Source: a bacterium (GTDB lineage Bacteria > Bacteroidota > Bacteroidia > Flavobacteriales > Schleiferiaceae). Taken from it: a stretch of DNA of 64,000 nucleotides. The notes under the pieces are model-generated. The model was not told where the DNA came from and did no database searches. It saw nothing but the letters and a program-made list of their open reading frames with translations. The first letter of the stretch is position 1, and each line of letters begins with the position of its first letter. This document shows positions 21,856 through 31,357 of the stretch, in pieces. The stretch lies in contig WGMI01000012.1 of the NCBI GenBank assembly GCA_016125155.1, positions 62,001 to 126,000 on the forward strand, written 5' to 3'. Made by a program: the position numbers and the translations under genes.

Positions 21856-22501
21856 AACCGGGATCCAACGAGAAAGGGCGGGTTGTATCGGTAAGCGACC
21901 GAATCGAAAAAGAGATAAAACATTCGCCCTGCGTTTTGTGAATCATTGACGTACCTTTAACCGCAATATGGCGTCCTGCACTTTTGTACGTTCGGGTTCC
22001 CTCCGATGCTGGATCGCCATCTGGGTGATACTGTACGGCTTTGCTTCCGTAGGACTTGGACTATTCTGCGACCAGTACCAAGCTTCAGAAAAGACTGTTT
22101 CGCTTGAATGGACTGGAGCGGAAATGGCAGAGGGCCGACAAAACCGGTGCGATGTTTCCAATCCGCATCGGGGCAGTTGGGCCGATTTTGTCGAACTCAT
22201 TTACGAATTCGAAGAAGATCGGGACGAAACCAAGGCGCGGGAAGGCGTTTTATCAGTAAATCAAACGGCCAACGGGTCGCGAGGGACGCGGATTCTTCGA
22301 GAAGCGACGTCATCCTTGACCGCAGCGCTGTGTCGTTGTCGCTACCTTTTATACGGGGTTTTAAGACTATAAATCGCAGATTGGAAGCGGTATTCTCTGT
22401 TATGGAGAAACCTCAGGCGCTTTGGATGGCAATGTCCCTGAACAGGACAGAGACCAGAGCACTTTCTGTTCACGATTTGATTTAACCCTTTTCCTATTTT
22501 T
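21856..22501. other. Intergenic region upstream of the RND efflux operon
   Basis: About 645 nt separate rfbC from the efflux operon. Frames on both strands (21968-22372 plus, 21943-22200 minus) overlap and show no family pattern, although the plus frame starts with a hydrophobic run. No regulator gene is recognisable. TACCTTTT at 22343-22350 is one mismatch from the -7 consensus on the plus strand and could drive the operon with a leader of about 150 nt. Confidence 0.35.
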
Positions 22502-23602
22502 ATGTCTCATCCTTGGCGATTTGCCAAAACCGCAGGTTGGGGCCTATGGCTCCTCTGTTGTGTAGGCGCATGCAGTGCCGAAAGTGCTCATGAACCTAAA
22601 GACACCGAACATTTTCCCGTTTCCGAGGCCTTGGTGCGCGATACGTCCGTACTCGAAGAATATGTGTGCCAAATTCACGCCATTCGACACGTAGAAGTCC
22701 GCGCTTTGGAGCGGGGTTACTTACAGCACAGCTTTGTTGACGAGGGGCAATTTGTCCGACAAGGACAGCGCATGTTCCAAATTATGCCGGCTTTGTACGA
22801 GGCGGAATTTCAAAAGGCCCAGGCCGAAGCGCAATTTGCCGAAATCGAATACCAGAATACCCAGAATCTGGCCGATGGCAAAGTTGTATCGCCCAACGAA
22901 CTGGCCCTCAGCAAAGCGAGATTCGAGAAGGCCAAAGCCGAATTGAATTTGGCCGCGATTCATTTGGGATTCACCGAAGTTCGGGCGCCTTTTGATGGTA
23001 TAGTCGACAAGTTCGAAGCTTTTCAAGGCAGTCTGATCGACGAAGGCGATTTGTTGACCCAAGTTTCAGACAACAGTCAATTGTGGGTGTACTTCAACGT
23101 TCCCGAGGCACAATACTTAGGCTACCAAAGTCAAGACTATGCTAAAAACGGAAAGTTGGTTCGGTTGAGGATGGCCAATGGATCGATTTTCGATCACCCA
23201 GGAACCATAACCGCCATAGAAGCCAATTTTGACAACACCACAGGCAATATTGCTTTTCGCGCCACTTTTGAGAATCCAAAGTGGATGCTGAGGCATGGAG
23301 AAACGGGCACCATATTGATGGAGCGCAGGCTCCAAAATGCCTTGATCATTCCACAAAAGGCCACCTTTGAAATTCTCGATCAACGATACGTTTATGTCGT
23401 TGATGCCAATGGAATCCTTCACAGCCGTCTCGTGCACGTTGCGGAGGAAATTCCACACGCCTTTGTGTTGACCGATGGACTAAAGCCTGGAGAGCGATTT
23501 CTTTTGGAAGGCATCAGAAAAGTCCGCGAAGGGCAGCAAATACGAATGGATTTTATACCGGCCTTGGAGGTGATGCGTGGGTTGGATTTGTACGCCGAAT
23601 AA
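22502..23602 (+). CDS. RND efflux periplasmic adaptor lipoprotein
   Basis: This is the membrane-fusion subunit of a tripartite RND pump, bridging the inner-membrane permease and the outer-membrane channel. The 366-residue protein is a likely lipoprotein: VGAC places the lipidated Cys at 24. The order is typical of AcrA/MexE proteins: a first barrel-sandwich half (VEVRALERGYL), a coiled-coil hairpin (AQAEAQFAEIEYQNTQ), the second lipoyl half (VRAPFDGIVDKFEAFQGSLI) and the beta-barrel domain. It is the first gene of the operon, 12 nt before the permease. No regulator is adjacent. Confidence 0.93.
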   Translation: MSHPWRFAKTAGWGLWLLCCVGACSAESAHEPKDTEHFPVSEALVRDTSVLEEYVCQIHAIRHVEVRALERGYLQHSFVDEGQFVRQGQRMFQIMPALYEAEFQKAQAEAQFAEIEYQNTQNLADGKVVSPNELALSKARFEKAKAELNLAAIHLGFTEVRAPFDGIVDKFEAFQGSLIDEGDLLTQVSDNSQLWVYFNVPEAQYLGYQSQDYAKNGKLVRLRMANGSIFDHPGTITAIEANFDNTTGNIAFRATFENPKWMLRHGETGTILMERRLQNALIIPQKATFEILDQRYVYVVDANGILHSRLVHVAEEIPHAFVLTDGLKPGERFLLEGIRKVREGQQIRMDFIPALEVMRGLDLYAE

Positions 23603-23614
23603 GCCTTTAATTCC

Positions 23615-26600
23615 ATGTTTGCTCGATTTGTCCAGAGACCGGTACTAGCGATCGTTCTCTCTATCACCGTCGTTTTCTTGGGTCTGTTGTCCATCAGGAG
23701 CTTACCTGTTTCTCAGTTTCCGGAAATTGCCCCGACTACGGTCAATATTTTCATTGCGTTTCCCGGCTCCAGTGCAGACGTTTTGACCAAATCCACGTTG
23801 ATTCCCATCGAAGCCGCCATCAACGGAGTTCAGGGAATGCGTTATATCGCCTCCGACGCCACCAGCGCAGGCGAGGCCACGATTCGGGTCATTTTTGAAC
23901 CTGGAACCGATCCCAATCAGGCCGTAGTCCGGGTAAAAACCCGGGTTGACCAGATCATGTCGCTCCTTCCACCTTTGGTCCAAAGGGAAGGCGTTATTAT
24001 TTCCCCTGTTCAGCCGAGTATGTTGATGTACGTCAACGTGTTTGGAGAGAATTCGGAGACCGACGAAAAGTTTCTATACAACTACGCCTACACAAAGATG
24101 ATTCCCGAAATCCAGCGCATTCCTGGTATTGCGCAGGCCGATATTTTGGGGAGTCGGCGCTATGCAATGCGGGTTTGGCTCAATCCAAATCGAATGCGGG
24201 CCTATGAGGTTTCGGCAGAAGAAGTTCTCGATGCCATGAAGGACCAAAGCGTCATTGCCCGGCCGGGACGGTTGGGACAGAGTTCCGGAATTTCGGCTCA
24301 ATCGTTGGAATATGTGTTGCTGTACGAAGGTTGGTACAACGAACCAGAGCAATACGAAAACATTATAATTCGCGCCAACGATGATGGGGAATTGCTCAAG
24401 CTTAAAGACATTGCTACCGTGGAGTTGGGAAGCGAGTTTTTCGACATTTATTCGAATTTGGATGGAAAGGCTTCGGCCTCGATCGTTTTGAAACAAACGC
24501 TGGGCAGCAACGCAAGCGAAGTCATTGCGGAAGTCAAAAAAAAGCTCGAAGAACTAGAGCGCGATTTGCCGCCGGGTGTGACCTATAAAATCAATTACGA
24601 TGTTTCCAAATTTTTAGATGCGTCGACCGAGCAAGTTCTTCATACCCTGAGAGATGCATTTTTCTTGGTGGCCATTGTGGTGTTTTTATTTTTGGGCGAT
24701 TGGCGATCAACCTTGATTCCCATCATCGCTGTTCCCATATCCCTCATCGGGGCTTTCTTCGTGATGCTTTTGTTCGGATTGTCGATCAATTTGATCACAC
24801 TTTTTGCTTTGGTCTTGGCCATTGGGATTGTGGTCGACGATGCCATTGTAGTGGTCGAAGCAGTTCATGCCAAAATGGAATCAGAACACCTCAAACCTTT
24901 TCCCGCCGTAAAGGCAGTGATGGGTGAAATAGGGGGAGCCATTTTAGCGATTACACTCGTTATGACCTCTGTGTTTTTGCCGATTTCGTTTATGACAGGT
25001 CCCGTGGGGGTTTTTTACCGTCAGTTTTCAATCACCATGGCGGGTTCAATTGTGTTGTCGGCCGTGGTGGCATTGACCCTGACCCCCGTGCTCAGCGCAA
25101 TGATTTTAAAGCCGCATTCCCAGCACAAAAAACACGGTTTGGTACAAAAAGGTCTGGGAGCCTTCAACCGCGGGTTCGAGCATTTGACTGAGGGGTACGT
25201 CCGCTTTTTGAATGCAGTTGCGCTGAATAAGTCGTTCACCTTTGGTCTCTTATTGCTGTTTGGATTGGGCATTTTCGGAATCAACACCATTTTGCCCTCG
25301 GGTTTTATTCCGAGCGAAGACCAAGGCACCATTTATGCCATCATCCAAACTCCACCGGGTTCTACCCTAGAGCGAACCAACGAAGTGGCCCTTCAACTCC
25401 AGCGTCTTTCCGAGGAAATAGAAGGTGTAGAGTCGGTTAGTTCTCTGGCGGGCTATGAAATCATGACCGAGGGGCGTGGATCAAATGCGGGTACGTGTTT
25501 AATCAATCTCAAGCCGTGGAACGAACGCCACCATTCGGTGCTCGAAATCATGGAAGAACTCGAGGTCAAGACCCATGACTTTGGCGCGGTCATCGAATTC
25601 TTTGAACCCCCTGCGGTTCCCGGTTTCGGTTCCTCCGGGGGCTTTTCGCTTCGTTTGCTCGATAAATCGGGGACTGCTGACTACCACGAGTTTGAAAAGG
25701 TCAACAATCAGTTTATGGCCGATTTGCGCGAACGCAAGGAATTGAGCGGATTGTTTACGTTTTATGCAGCCAATTACCCTCAGTTTCAACTCAAAATAGA
25801 CAATCAGGCGGCCATGCAAAAGGGGGTGAGCATTGGAAAGGCCATGGAAAATCTCAATATCTTGATTGGGAGCACCTACGAACAGGGTTTTATTCGTTTT
25901 GGCCGCTTTTTCAAGGTGTATACCCAAAGCGCTCCAGAATTTCGACGCTATCCGTCTGATCTCGAAGGATTGTATGTCAAAAATGAAGAAGGGGAAATGG
26001 TTCCCTATTCGTCGTTCATGAAGCTCGAGAAACAATTGGGCCCGAACGAAATTACCCGCTATAATATGTACAATTCGTCGGCCATTCGCGGACTTCCTTC
26101 TTCGGGTTTCACCACAGGCGATGCCATTCAGTCCATTAAGGAAGTGGCTGCAGAGACGCTTCCTAATGGCTACGATATTGCCTGGGAAGGACTCAGTTAC
26201 GACGAATCCAGAAGGGGCAACGAAGCCATCTGGATCTTTTTGATTGTCCTCATTTTCGTCTATTTGGTCTTGGCGGCCCAATACGAAAGTTTCGTCCTGC
26301 CTTTGGTCGTGGTTTTGTCTTTGCCTTTTGGGGTATTTGGATCCTACCTCATGCTCAAGCTCATGGGGCTTTCCAACGACGTATATGCCCAAGTCGGTCT
26401 GATTATGTTGATTGGATTGTTGGGCAAAAACGCGGTGTTGATCGTCGAGTTTGCCGTGCAAAAGCAACGGTCGGGAGCATCGATCAAAAAAGCAGCCATC
26501 GAAGGAGCCAGAGCGCGATTCCGACCCATCTTGATGACGTCATTTGCCTTTATTGCCGGATTGATTCCGTTGGTGTTGGCGCATGGGGCCGGAGCCATTG

Positions 26601-26908
26601 GCAACCATACCATCGGGGCCTCTGCCCTGGGAGGAATGTTGATGGGAACCATCGGCGGCGTTCTGATTGTACCTGGTTTGTACTGCTTTTTTGCGAAATT
26701 GATTCAAGGTAAGAGTCTTATTTCCGGAGAGCATCAAGAGCCGTTGTCTGAAGAAATCACAAGAGAGTATGATATGTTGGTTCGACAACAAGAAACCCGT
26801 CGTCGCCTAAATGAACGGATCCGCGCCTGGCTCAGGCAGTCTCCCTCCAAGAGATATAAACGACACAAATACCGAAACAATCCAAACAAGCCTGAAGATG
26901 AAAATTGA
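23615..26908 (+). CDS. RND efflux transporter permease (AcrB/MexF type)
   Basis: The 1097-residue protein is an HAE-1 type proton-driven exporter of hydrophobic compounds. It has the first transmembrane helix (ISITVVFLGLLSI region), large periplasmic loops and a dozen membrane segments. The proton relay is intact: D408 and D409 in GIVVDDAIVVVEAV and K938 in LLGKNAVLIVEFA, equivalent to D407, D408 and K940 of AcrB. The start of the porter domain has FPGSSADVLTKSTLIPIE, close to MexF-type pumps. The C-terminal tail is long and very basic. Its last 11 bp overlap the start of the channel gene. Substrates cannot be read from the sequence. Confidence 0.96.
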   Translation: MFARFVQRPVLAIVLSITVVFLGLLSIRSLPVSQFPEIAPTTVNIFIAFPGSSADVLTKSTLIPIEAAINGVQGMRYIASDATSAGEATIRVIFEPGTDPNQAVVRVKTRVDQIMSLLPPLVQREGVIISPVQPSMLMYVNVFGENSETDEKFLYNYAYTKMIPEIQRIPGIAQADILGSRRYAMRVWLNPNRMRAYEVSAEEVLDAMKDQSVIARPGRLGQSSGISAQSLEYVLLYEGWYNEPEQYENIIIRANDDGELLKLKDIATVELGSEFFDIYSNLDGKASASIVLKQTLGSNASEVIAEVKKKLEELERDLPPGVTYKINYDVSKFLDASTEQVLHTLRDAFFLVAIVVFLFLGDWRSTLIPIIAVPISLIGAFFVMLLFGLSINLITLFALVLAIGIVVDDAIVVVEAVHAKMESEHLKPFPAVKAVMGEIGGAILAITLVMTSVFLPISFMTGPVGVFYRQFSITMAGSIVLSAVVALTLTPVLSAMILKPHSQHKKHGLVQKGLGAFNRGFEHLTEGYVRFLNAVALNKSFTFGLLLLFGLGIFGINTILPSGFIPSEDQGTIYAIIQTPPGSTLERTNEVALQLQRLSEEIEGVESVSSLAGYEIMTEGRGSNAGTCLINLKPWNERHHSVLEIMEELEVKTHDFGAVIEFFEPPAVPGFGSSGGFSLRLLDKSGTADYHEFEKVNNQFMADLRERKELSGLFTFYAANYPQFQLKIDNQAAMQKGVSIGKAMENLNILIGSTYEQGFIRFGRFFKVYTQSAPEFRRYPSDLEGLYVKNEEGEMVPYSSFMKLEKQLGPNEITRYNMYNSSAIRGLPSSGFTTGDAIQSIKEVAAETLPNGYDIAWEGLSYDESRRGNEAIWIFLIVLIFVYLVLAAQYESFVLPLVVVLSLPFGVFGSYLMLKLMGLSNDVYAQVGLIMLIGLLGKNAVLIVEFAVQKQRSGASIKKAAIEGARARFRPILMTSFAFIAGLIPLVLAHGAGAIGNHTIGASALGGMLMGTIGGVLIVPGLYCFFAKLIQGKSLISGEHQEPLSEEITREYDMLVRQQETRRRLNERIRAWLRQSPSKRYKRHKYRNNPNKPEDEN

Positions 26909-28343
26909 ATTCGGCAATGCGATAGCGCGCATTGGTTTTTTGGCTGTTGTGCTGTCGGGTTGCATACCCCAAAAAACGCTGAAGACTGAAAACAAATCCC
27001 TCCCGGAAACCTACGGAAGGGCAGTCTCCGAAGAAGCCTCGGACACCCTCAACAACGGATGGACGACGTGGAAAGACTATTTCCACGACCCTTATTTAGT
27101 CGCACTGATCGACACGGCATTGGTGCGCAATAGGGCTCTATCCATAGCACGGCAGGAAGTTGAAATGCGGGGAAATGAAGTTCTAATACGAAAAGGAGAA
27201 TACCTTCCTTTTGTTCGGCTAGAAGCCATAGCTGGACTCGATAAACCTGGACGCTATACTTCCCAAGGTGCGGTGGAAGAGGCTTTGGACATTGCACCAG
27301 GACAGCCTATGCCCGAACCACTTACCCAACTCGGGTTGGCTGCTATGAGCGATTGGGAGGTCGATATTTGGAAACGGCTCAGAAAGTCCAAGAGGTCGGC
27401 TGCTCTGCGCTATTTGGCCGGCGAGGAAGGCCGAAACTATGCCATCACGGAACTGATCGCGGATCTCGCCAATTCCTATTACGAGCTGTTGGCTTTAGAT
27501 AACCAGCTCACCTTGATTCGACAAAACAAGGTTTTGCAAAGCGATGCGCTCCATTTGGTTGAAATGCAACGGCAAGCGGCGCGTGTTACCAGCTTGGCTG
27601 TTCAACGATTTCAAGCCCAATTGTACCGAACTTCTGCCATGGAATTCACTTTGCGCGCGGAAATCCTCCAAACAGAGAACCATATCAATGCCATACTGGG
27701 CCGATTTCCACAGATTATTCCACGGAATCCTGAGGTCTTTTATAGCACGAGCACAGACCCTCTAGAGACTGGAGTCCCAAAACAATTGTTGTTCAACCGT
27801 CCAGACATTCGGCAGGCGGAGTTGGAATTGCGGGCGAGCAAATTGGATGTAGAATCGACCCGTGCGCGGTTTTATCCATCGTTGAAAATTACAGCTGGGT
27901 TGGGTTTGGAAGCCTTCAACAGTCAGCATTTGATAAAGACACCAGAGAGTATGCTGTACAATTTGGCCGGTGGTCTCACGGCTCCGTTGATCAACCGTCG
28001 CGCCATCAAAGCCGAATACCTGAATGCGGGCTCCCGACAAATACAGGCGGTTTATGAGTACGAACAATCTCTATTGGATGCCTACATCGAGGTGTATAAT
28101 GGGATGAATCGTTTGGCCCTGCTCTCTGATCAATTGACGGACCGTCAAGCCCAGGTAAAAGCCTTAACCGAATCCATCGACATTGCACAGTCATTGTTCA
28201 AATCCGCCAGAGCCGATTATGTCGAAGTGCTGCTTACGCAAAGAGAGGCGCTTGAAGCGTCTATGGATTTGATTGAAACGCAAAAAGAGGTTCTAAAAAC
28301 CAGGGTATTTTTATATCAATCCTTGGGAGGAGGATGGCGTTAA
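26898..28343 (+). CDS. Outer-membrane efflux lipoprotein (TolC/OprM/NodT family)
   Basis: The ATG at 26898 gives 481 residues and a clean lipoprotein signal, FLAVVLSGC, with Cys22 as the lipidated residue. Earlier in-frame starts would hide this signal. The rest shows two repeats of the TolC helical-barrel motif, including LIADLANSYYELLALDNQL and, in the second half, RPDIRQAELELRASKLDVESTR shortened here as RPDIRQAELELR. It forms the outer-membrane duct of the pump and overlaps the permease gene by 11 bp, so the three genes form one unit. Confidence 0.95.
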   Translation: MKIEFGNAIARIGFLAVVLSGCIPQKTLKTENKSLPETYGRAVSEEASDTLNNGWTTWKDYFHDPYLVALIDTALVRNRALSIARQEVEMRGNEVLIRKGEYLPFVRLEAIAGLDKPGRYTSQGAVEEALDIAPGQPMPEPLTQLGLAAMSDWEVDIWKRLRKSKRSAALRYLAGEEGRNYAITELIADLANSYYELLALDNQLTLIRQNKVLQSDALHLVEMQRQAARVTSLAVQRFQAQLYRTSAMEFTLRAEILQTENHINAILGRFPQIIPRNPEVFYSTSTDPLETGVPKQLLFNRPDIRQAELELRASKLDVESTRARFYPSLKITAGLGLEAFNSQHLIKTPESMLYNLAGGLTAPLINRRAIKAEYLNAGSRQIQAVYEYEQSLLDAYIEVYNGMNRLALLSDQLTDRQAQVKALTESIDIAQSLFKSARADYVEVLLTQREALEASMDLIETQKEVLKTRVFLYQSLGGGWR

Positions 28344-28401
28344 GCGGCAAATGCAACTGGAAGGAGACAATCGCACCCAGAGAAATTTTTCGCCCCCTTT
28401 C

Positions 28402-29049
28402 TCAAAACACATTCAACAGATGCGCGGCAGCCCTCAACGCCTCGGGAGGTATTCCGTGCCCATAATCCGCTTCGAAACAGTGCAATTCGAGGCCCTGTTC
28501 CCGCAATAGGGTCTTGCTTTGTTCGTGCCGATCGAAGGGAACCACATCGTCCAATCGTCCATGGGCGAGGAACAGGAACGGATCGCGCATCCCCCGCTGT
28601 AAGGGAAGCAGACCCCCATCCCAATAACCGCTGTAGGCCAGAACAAAAGCATATCGATCGGGCAGGCCCAAGGCCATGGCGAGGGATACAATGGCGCCTT
28701 GGCTGAACCCCAAGAGAATGGTTTGGCCGGGGGGAGCGTCCCACTGCGCTTCAAGGGCTTCCAGGGCGCTGTTGAGGCGAACTACGGTGTCTCGAGCGGC
28801 CATTACATCGCTTTTGAGCCCCTGGGGACCCCATTCGAGGGGATACCAAGCAAATCCGCCCCAGGCCGTTGTATAAGGCGCCCTGAGAGAAACAATCCGA
28901 TAGCGCGCAGGAAGCCCTTCTGCCAAACTGAACAAATCGGCTTCGTGGCTGCCGTAGCCATGGAGCAATACCAGCAGGGGCGCATGGGACATTTCGTCCC
29001 CCGGAGGTCGGTGGAGCGCATGCGCCGTCCATTTGTTCGCTTCAGCCAT
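28402..29049 (-). CDS. Carboxylesterase/phospholipase-like alpha/beta hydrolase
   Basis: The 215-residue protein has the compact alpha/beta hydrolase fold of the YpfH/carboxylesterase-2 group. The oxyanion loop is LLHGYGSHEADLF. The catalytic triad is S116 in GFSQGAIVS, D167 or D168 in HGRLDDVVPF, and H198 in DYGHGIP. No signal peptide is present, so it is cytosolic. Relatives hydrolyse short-chain esters or lysophospholipids. It starts 22 nt after the stop of the DPP-IV gene and is probably cotranscribed with it. Confidence 0.9.
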   Translation of the reverse strand: MAEANKWTAHALHRPPGDEMSHAPLLVLLHGYGSHEADLFSLAEGLPARYRIVSLRAPYTTAWGGFAWYPLEWGPQGLKSDVMAARDTVVRLNSALEALEAQWDAPPGQTILLGFSQGAIVSLAMALGLPDRYAFVLAYSGYWDGGLLPLQRGMRDPFLFLAHGRLDDVVPFDRHEQSKTLLREQGLELHCFEADYGHGIPPEALRAAAHLLNVF

Positions 29050-29071
29050 GGGGTTTGCGATCCGAATTCGT

Positions 29072-31291
29072 TTAGAGCTTTTCTAAGACGAACTCGGTCA
29101 TGCGGCGATACAGGTGCAGTCGTGTCTTGCCCCCGTAAATCCCATGGTTTTTGTCGGGATAGAGCATATAATCGAAATCCTTATCGGCCTGGATGAGCGC
29201 TTCGGCCATCCGCATGGCGTTTTGGACGTGCACATTGTCGTCTGCGGTTCCGTGGACCAGGAAATAGGCCCCTTTGAGCTTGGACGCATGAGACACCGGC
29301 GAATTGTCGTCGTAGCCCGAAGCGTTGTTCAGCGGCAAGCCCATATAGCGCTCGGTGTAAATATTGTCGTAGAAGCGCCAGTTGGTGACCGGAGCCACGG
29401 CAATGGCGGCTTTAAACACATCGGCTCCCTGGGTGATGCAGAGCGAACTCATATAGCCCCCATAGCTCCAGCCCCAAATGCCGATGCGGCTGGCATCGAC
29501 GTAGGGCAACGCCCCCAGCGCATTGGCCGCGGCCATTTGGTCTTCGGTTTCCAGTTTGCCGAGTTGCCCATAGGTCGATTTGCGGAAATCGCGACCGCGG
29601 AAGCCCGTTCCTCGGTTGTCGACTGAAACCACGATATAGCCCTTGCGCGCCAGCATTTGATGCCACATCCCGTTGGCGGCATCGTAGCGATCGGTCACGG
29701 TTTGGTGTCCGGGCCCTCCGTACACATGCATCAAAACGGGATATTTTTTCGAAGGGTCAAAGTTGGGAGGGAGAATGCGATAGGCCTTGAGCGGACCTTG
29801 GGCCCCTTGGATTTCCAAAAATTCCGGCGTGCTCAAGGATAGCGCGCCCAGCCGCGATTTGAGCTCGGCATTGTCTTCGAGTACCCGGAGCTGCTTGAGT
29901 TTGCGCACGTCCCAGAGCGAAGTCACCGGAGGGGCATCGGTCCGCTCCCACACCTTTTGCATCAGGCTAAAATCGCTGTTGAACACTGCTCTGTTCCAGC
30001 CTTCTGTTGTGCTCAACACCCGGCTCTTGCCGGTCTTGATCGCCGTTTCGATCAGGATTCGGCGGTGGATGTCTGTCCCGGCCACTTGATAGTACATTTT
30101 TTCGCCCTTGGGATCGAGTCCGTAGACCGCATCCACTTCTCCCCATTCCGATCCAAGCACGGAAAGGCGCTGTCCCTCGGCCGAATACACCACCACCCGA
30201 TTGTACCCATCGACCTGGGCCGTCGTGGCAAACCGACCATCGGGCAGAAACATCAGGTCTTCGGGCAATTCGAGATAGGCCGGGTCGGTCCACACCAAAA
30301 CGCTACGGCTCTGACCCGATTTGGGGTCGATGCCCACCAACTCCATCCGATTCTGCAACCGATTGAGCAACAGCACCCAGAGTTCTCCATTCGGGGTCCA
30401 ATAGAGCCGGGGGAGGTATTCGAAGTCATACGCGCTCAAATCGACGGTTTTGACCGAATACGTTCCCGTTTCTGCCAGGTGCAGCGATACTTTGGAGTTG
30501 GGTTCTCCGGCCTTGGGGTATTTGAACACTTCGGGTGTGGGGTACAATCCTTTTCCATAGACATCCATGGAAAACTCGGGAACCCCGCTTTCGTCAAACC
30601 GCACCCAGGCCAAATAGCCCCCGTCGTTTGACCATTCATAGGCCCGGTCGTAGCTGAACTCTTCTTCGTACACCCAATCCGGGGTCCCGTGGATGATGGA
30701 ATTTTCCAGTCCATCCTGGCTCAATGCGTGGATCTGATCGTTTCTTAAATCCTTAATGTAAATGTTGTTGTTCTTGCAAAAGGCAATTTTGTCTTCCCGG
30801 GGAGAAAACACCGCGTTGCGCACCGGATCCGCGTCGAGGCGGTGTACACTCTTGTCCGGACGGTGGTAGATCCAGGTCTGGGCCGTAAAACTGTGTCGGT
30901 AGATGGGCTGTACATCGGTAAGAAGTAGGATTCCCTCCTCGTCTGGGCTGAAGGAAAAGTCCTCGGGGGCATCGATTCCCGAGAACGCTTCGGCATCGAA
31001 CAACACCTCTTTGGGCTTTCCATCTTTAAAGGAATAGCGCTGTATCCGCTGCCCGTTCGACTCCGGATCAAAGGCGGCATAGGAACCCGGGTCCTTGAGC
31101 GCTGTAAAGCCCTGAACGCCCTTGGCGAAATAACGACCAGACCAAATAGCTTCGAGCGTAATTTCCTCGGGCACCGCGTCCGATTGAGCCTCGGCAACGG
31201 GGAGAAACAACTGCATGCCGATAACCAGCGCCCAAACAGCGCGGAAAGCGATACGGGAAGGGTAAGCGGGGGGGAGGAAAATGGCCGTCAT
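29072..31291 (-). CDS. Dipeptidyl peptidase IV family serine protease (S9B)
   Basis: The 739-residue protein has a signal peptide (ALVIGMQLFLPVAEA), an N-terminal beta-propeller (DPPIV_N) and a C-terminal S9 peptidase domain. The catalytic residues are S609 in GWSYGGYMS, an Asp at 684/685 in GTADDNVHV and H716 in KNHGIYGG. The propeller motif DWVYEEEF carries the Glu pair that binds the free N-terminus of substrates in true DPP-IV enzymes. It likely removes Xaa-Pro dipeptides from peptides in the periplasm. Its start lies 66 nt from the divergent glcD-like gene. Confidence 0.95.
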   Translation of the reverse strand: MTAIFLPPAYPSRIAFRAVWALVIGMQLFLPVAEAQSDAVPEEITLEAIWSGRYFAKGVQGFTALKDPGSYAAFDPESNGQRIQRYSFKDGKPKEVLFDAEAFSGIDAPEDFSFSPDEEGILLLTDVQPIYRHSFTAQTWIYHRPDKSVHRLDADPVRNAVFSPREDKIAFCKNNNIYIKDLRNDQIHALSQDGLENSIIHGTPDWVYEEEFSYDRAYEWSNDGGYLAWVRFDESGVPEFSMDVYGKGLYPTPEVFKYPKAGEPNSKVSLHLAETGTYSVKTVDLSAYDFEYLPRLYWTPNGELWVLLLNRLQNRMELVGIDPKSGQSRSVLVWTDPAYLELPEDLMFLPDGRFATTAQVDGYNRVVVYSAEGQRLSVLGSEWGEVDAVYGLDPKGEKMYYQVAGTDIHRRILIETAIKTGKSRVLSTTEGWNRAVFNSDFSLMQKVWERTDAPPVTSLWDVRKLKQLRVLEDNAELKSRLGALSLSTPEFLEIQGAQGPLKAYRILPPNFDPSKKYPVLMHVYGGPGHQTVTDRYDAANGMWHQMLARKGYIVVSVDNRGTGFRGRDFRKSTYGQLGKLETEDQMAAANALGALPYVDASRIGIWGWSYGGYMSSLCITQGADVFKAAIAVAPVTNWRFYDNIYTERYMGLPLNNASGYDDNSPVSHASKLKGAYFLVHGTADDNVHVQNAMRMAEALIQADKDFDYMLYPDKNHGIYGGKTRLHLYRRMTEFVLEKL

Positions 31292-31295
31292 GGTA

Positions 31296-31302
31296 GAAAA
31301 TA
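31296..31302 (-). promoter_or_regulatory. Weak -7-like box before the DPP-IV gene
   Basis: The minus strand reads TATTTTC, then TACC and the ATG at 31291. It differs from TAnTTTG only in the last base, and it sits at the same 4-nt distance as the boxes before pepD and the glcD-like gene. Confidence 0.22.
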
Positions 31303-31346
31303 AAGTCGGAGCCTGCGAATCTAAGCGGTTTCGGCCTAGGCTGTTT

Positions 31347-31353
31347 TACTTTG
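31347..31353 (+). promoter_or_regulatory. Putative -7 box before the glcD-like gene
   Basis: TACTTTG ends 4 nt (AGCC) before the ATG at 31358. It is a one-base-short TAnnTTTG. The whole divergent region with the DPP-IV gene is only 66 nt, so there is little room for conventional leaders. Confidence 0.33.
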
Positions 31354-31357
31354 AGCC

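Noticed and set aside
21968-22372. Plus-strand frame of 134 codons before the RND operon, as a possible small membrane protein
   Set aside because: Only the first 30 residues are hydrophobic. The rest has no conserved pattern and overlaps other open frames equally well.
25499-26467. Minus-strand open frame of 322 codons opposite the RND permease
   Set aside because: It overlaps a conserved permease gene and has no family motif.
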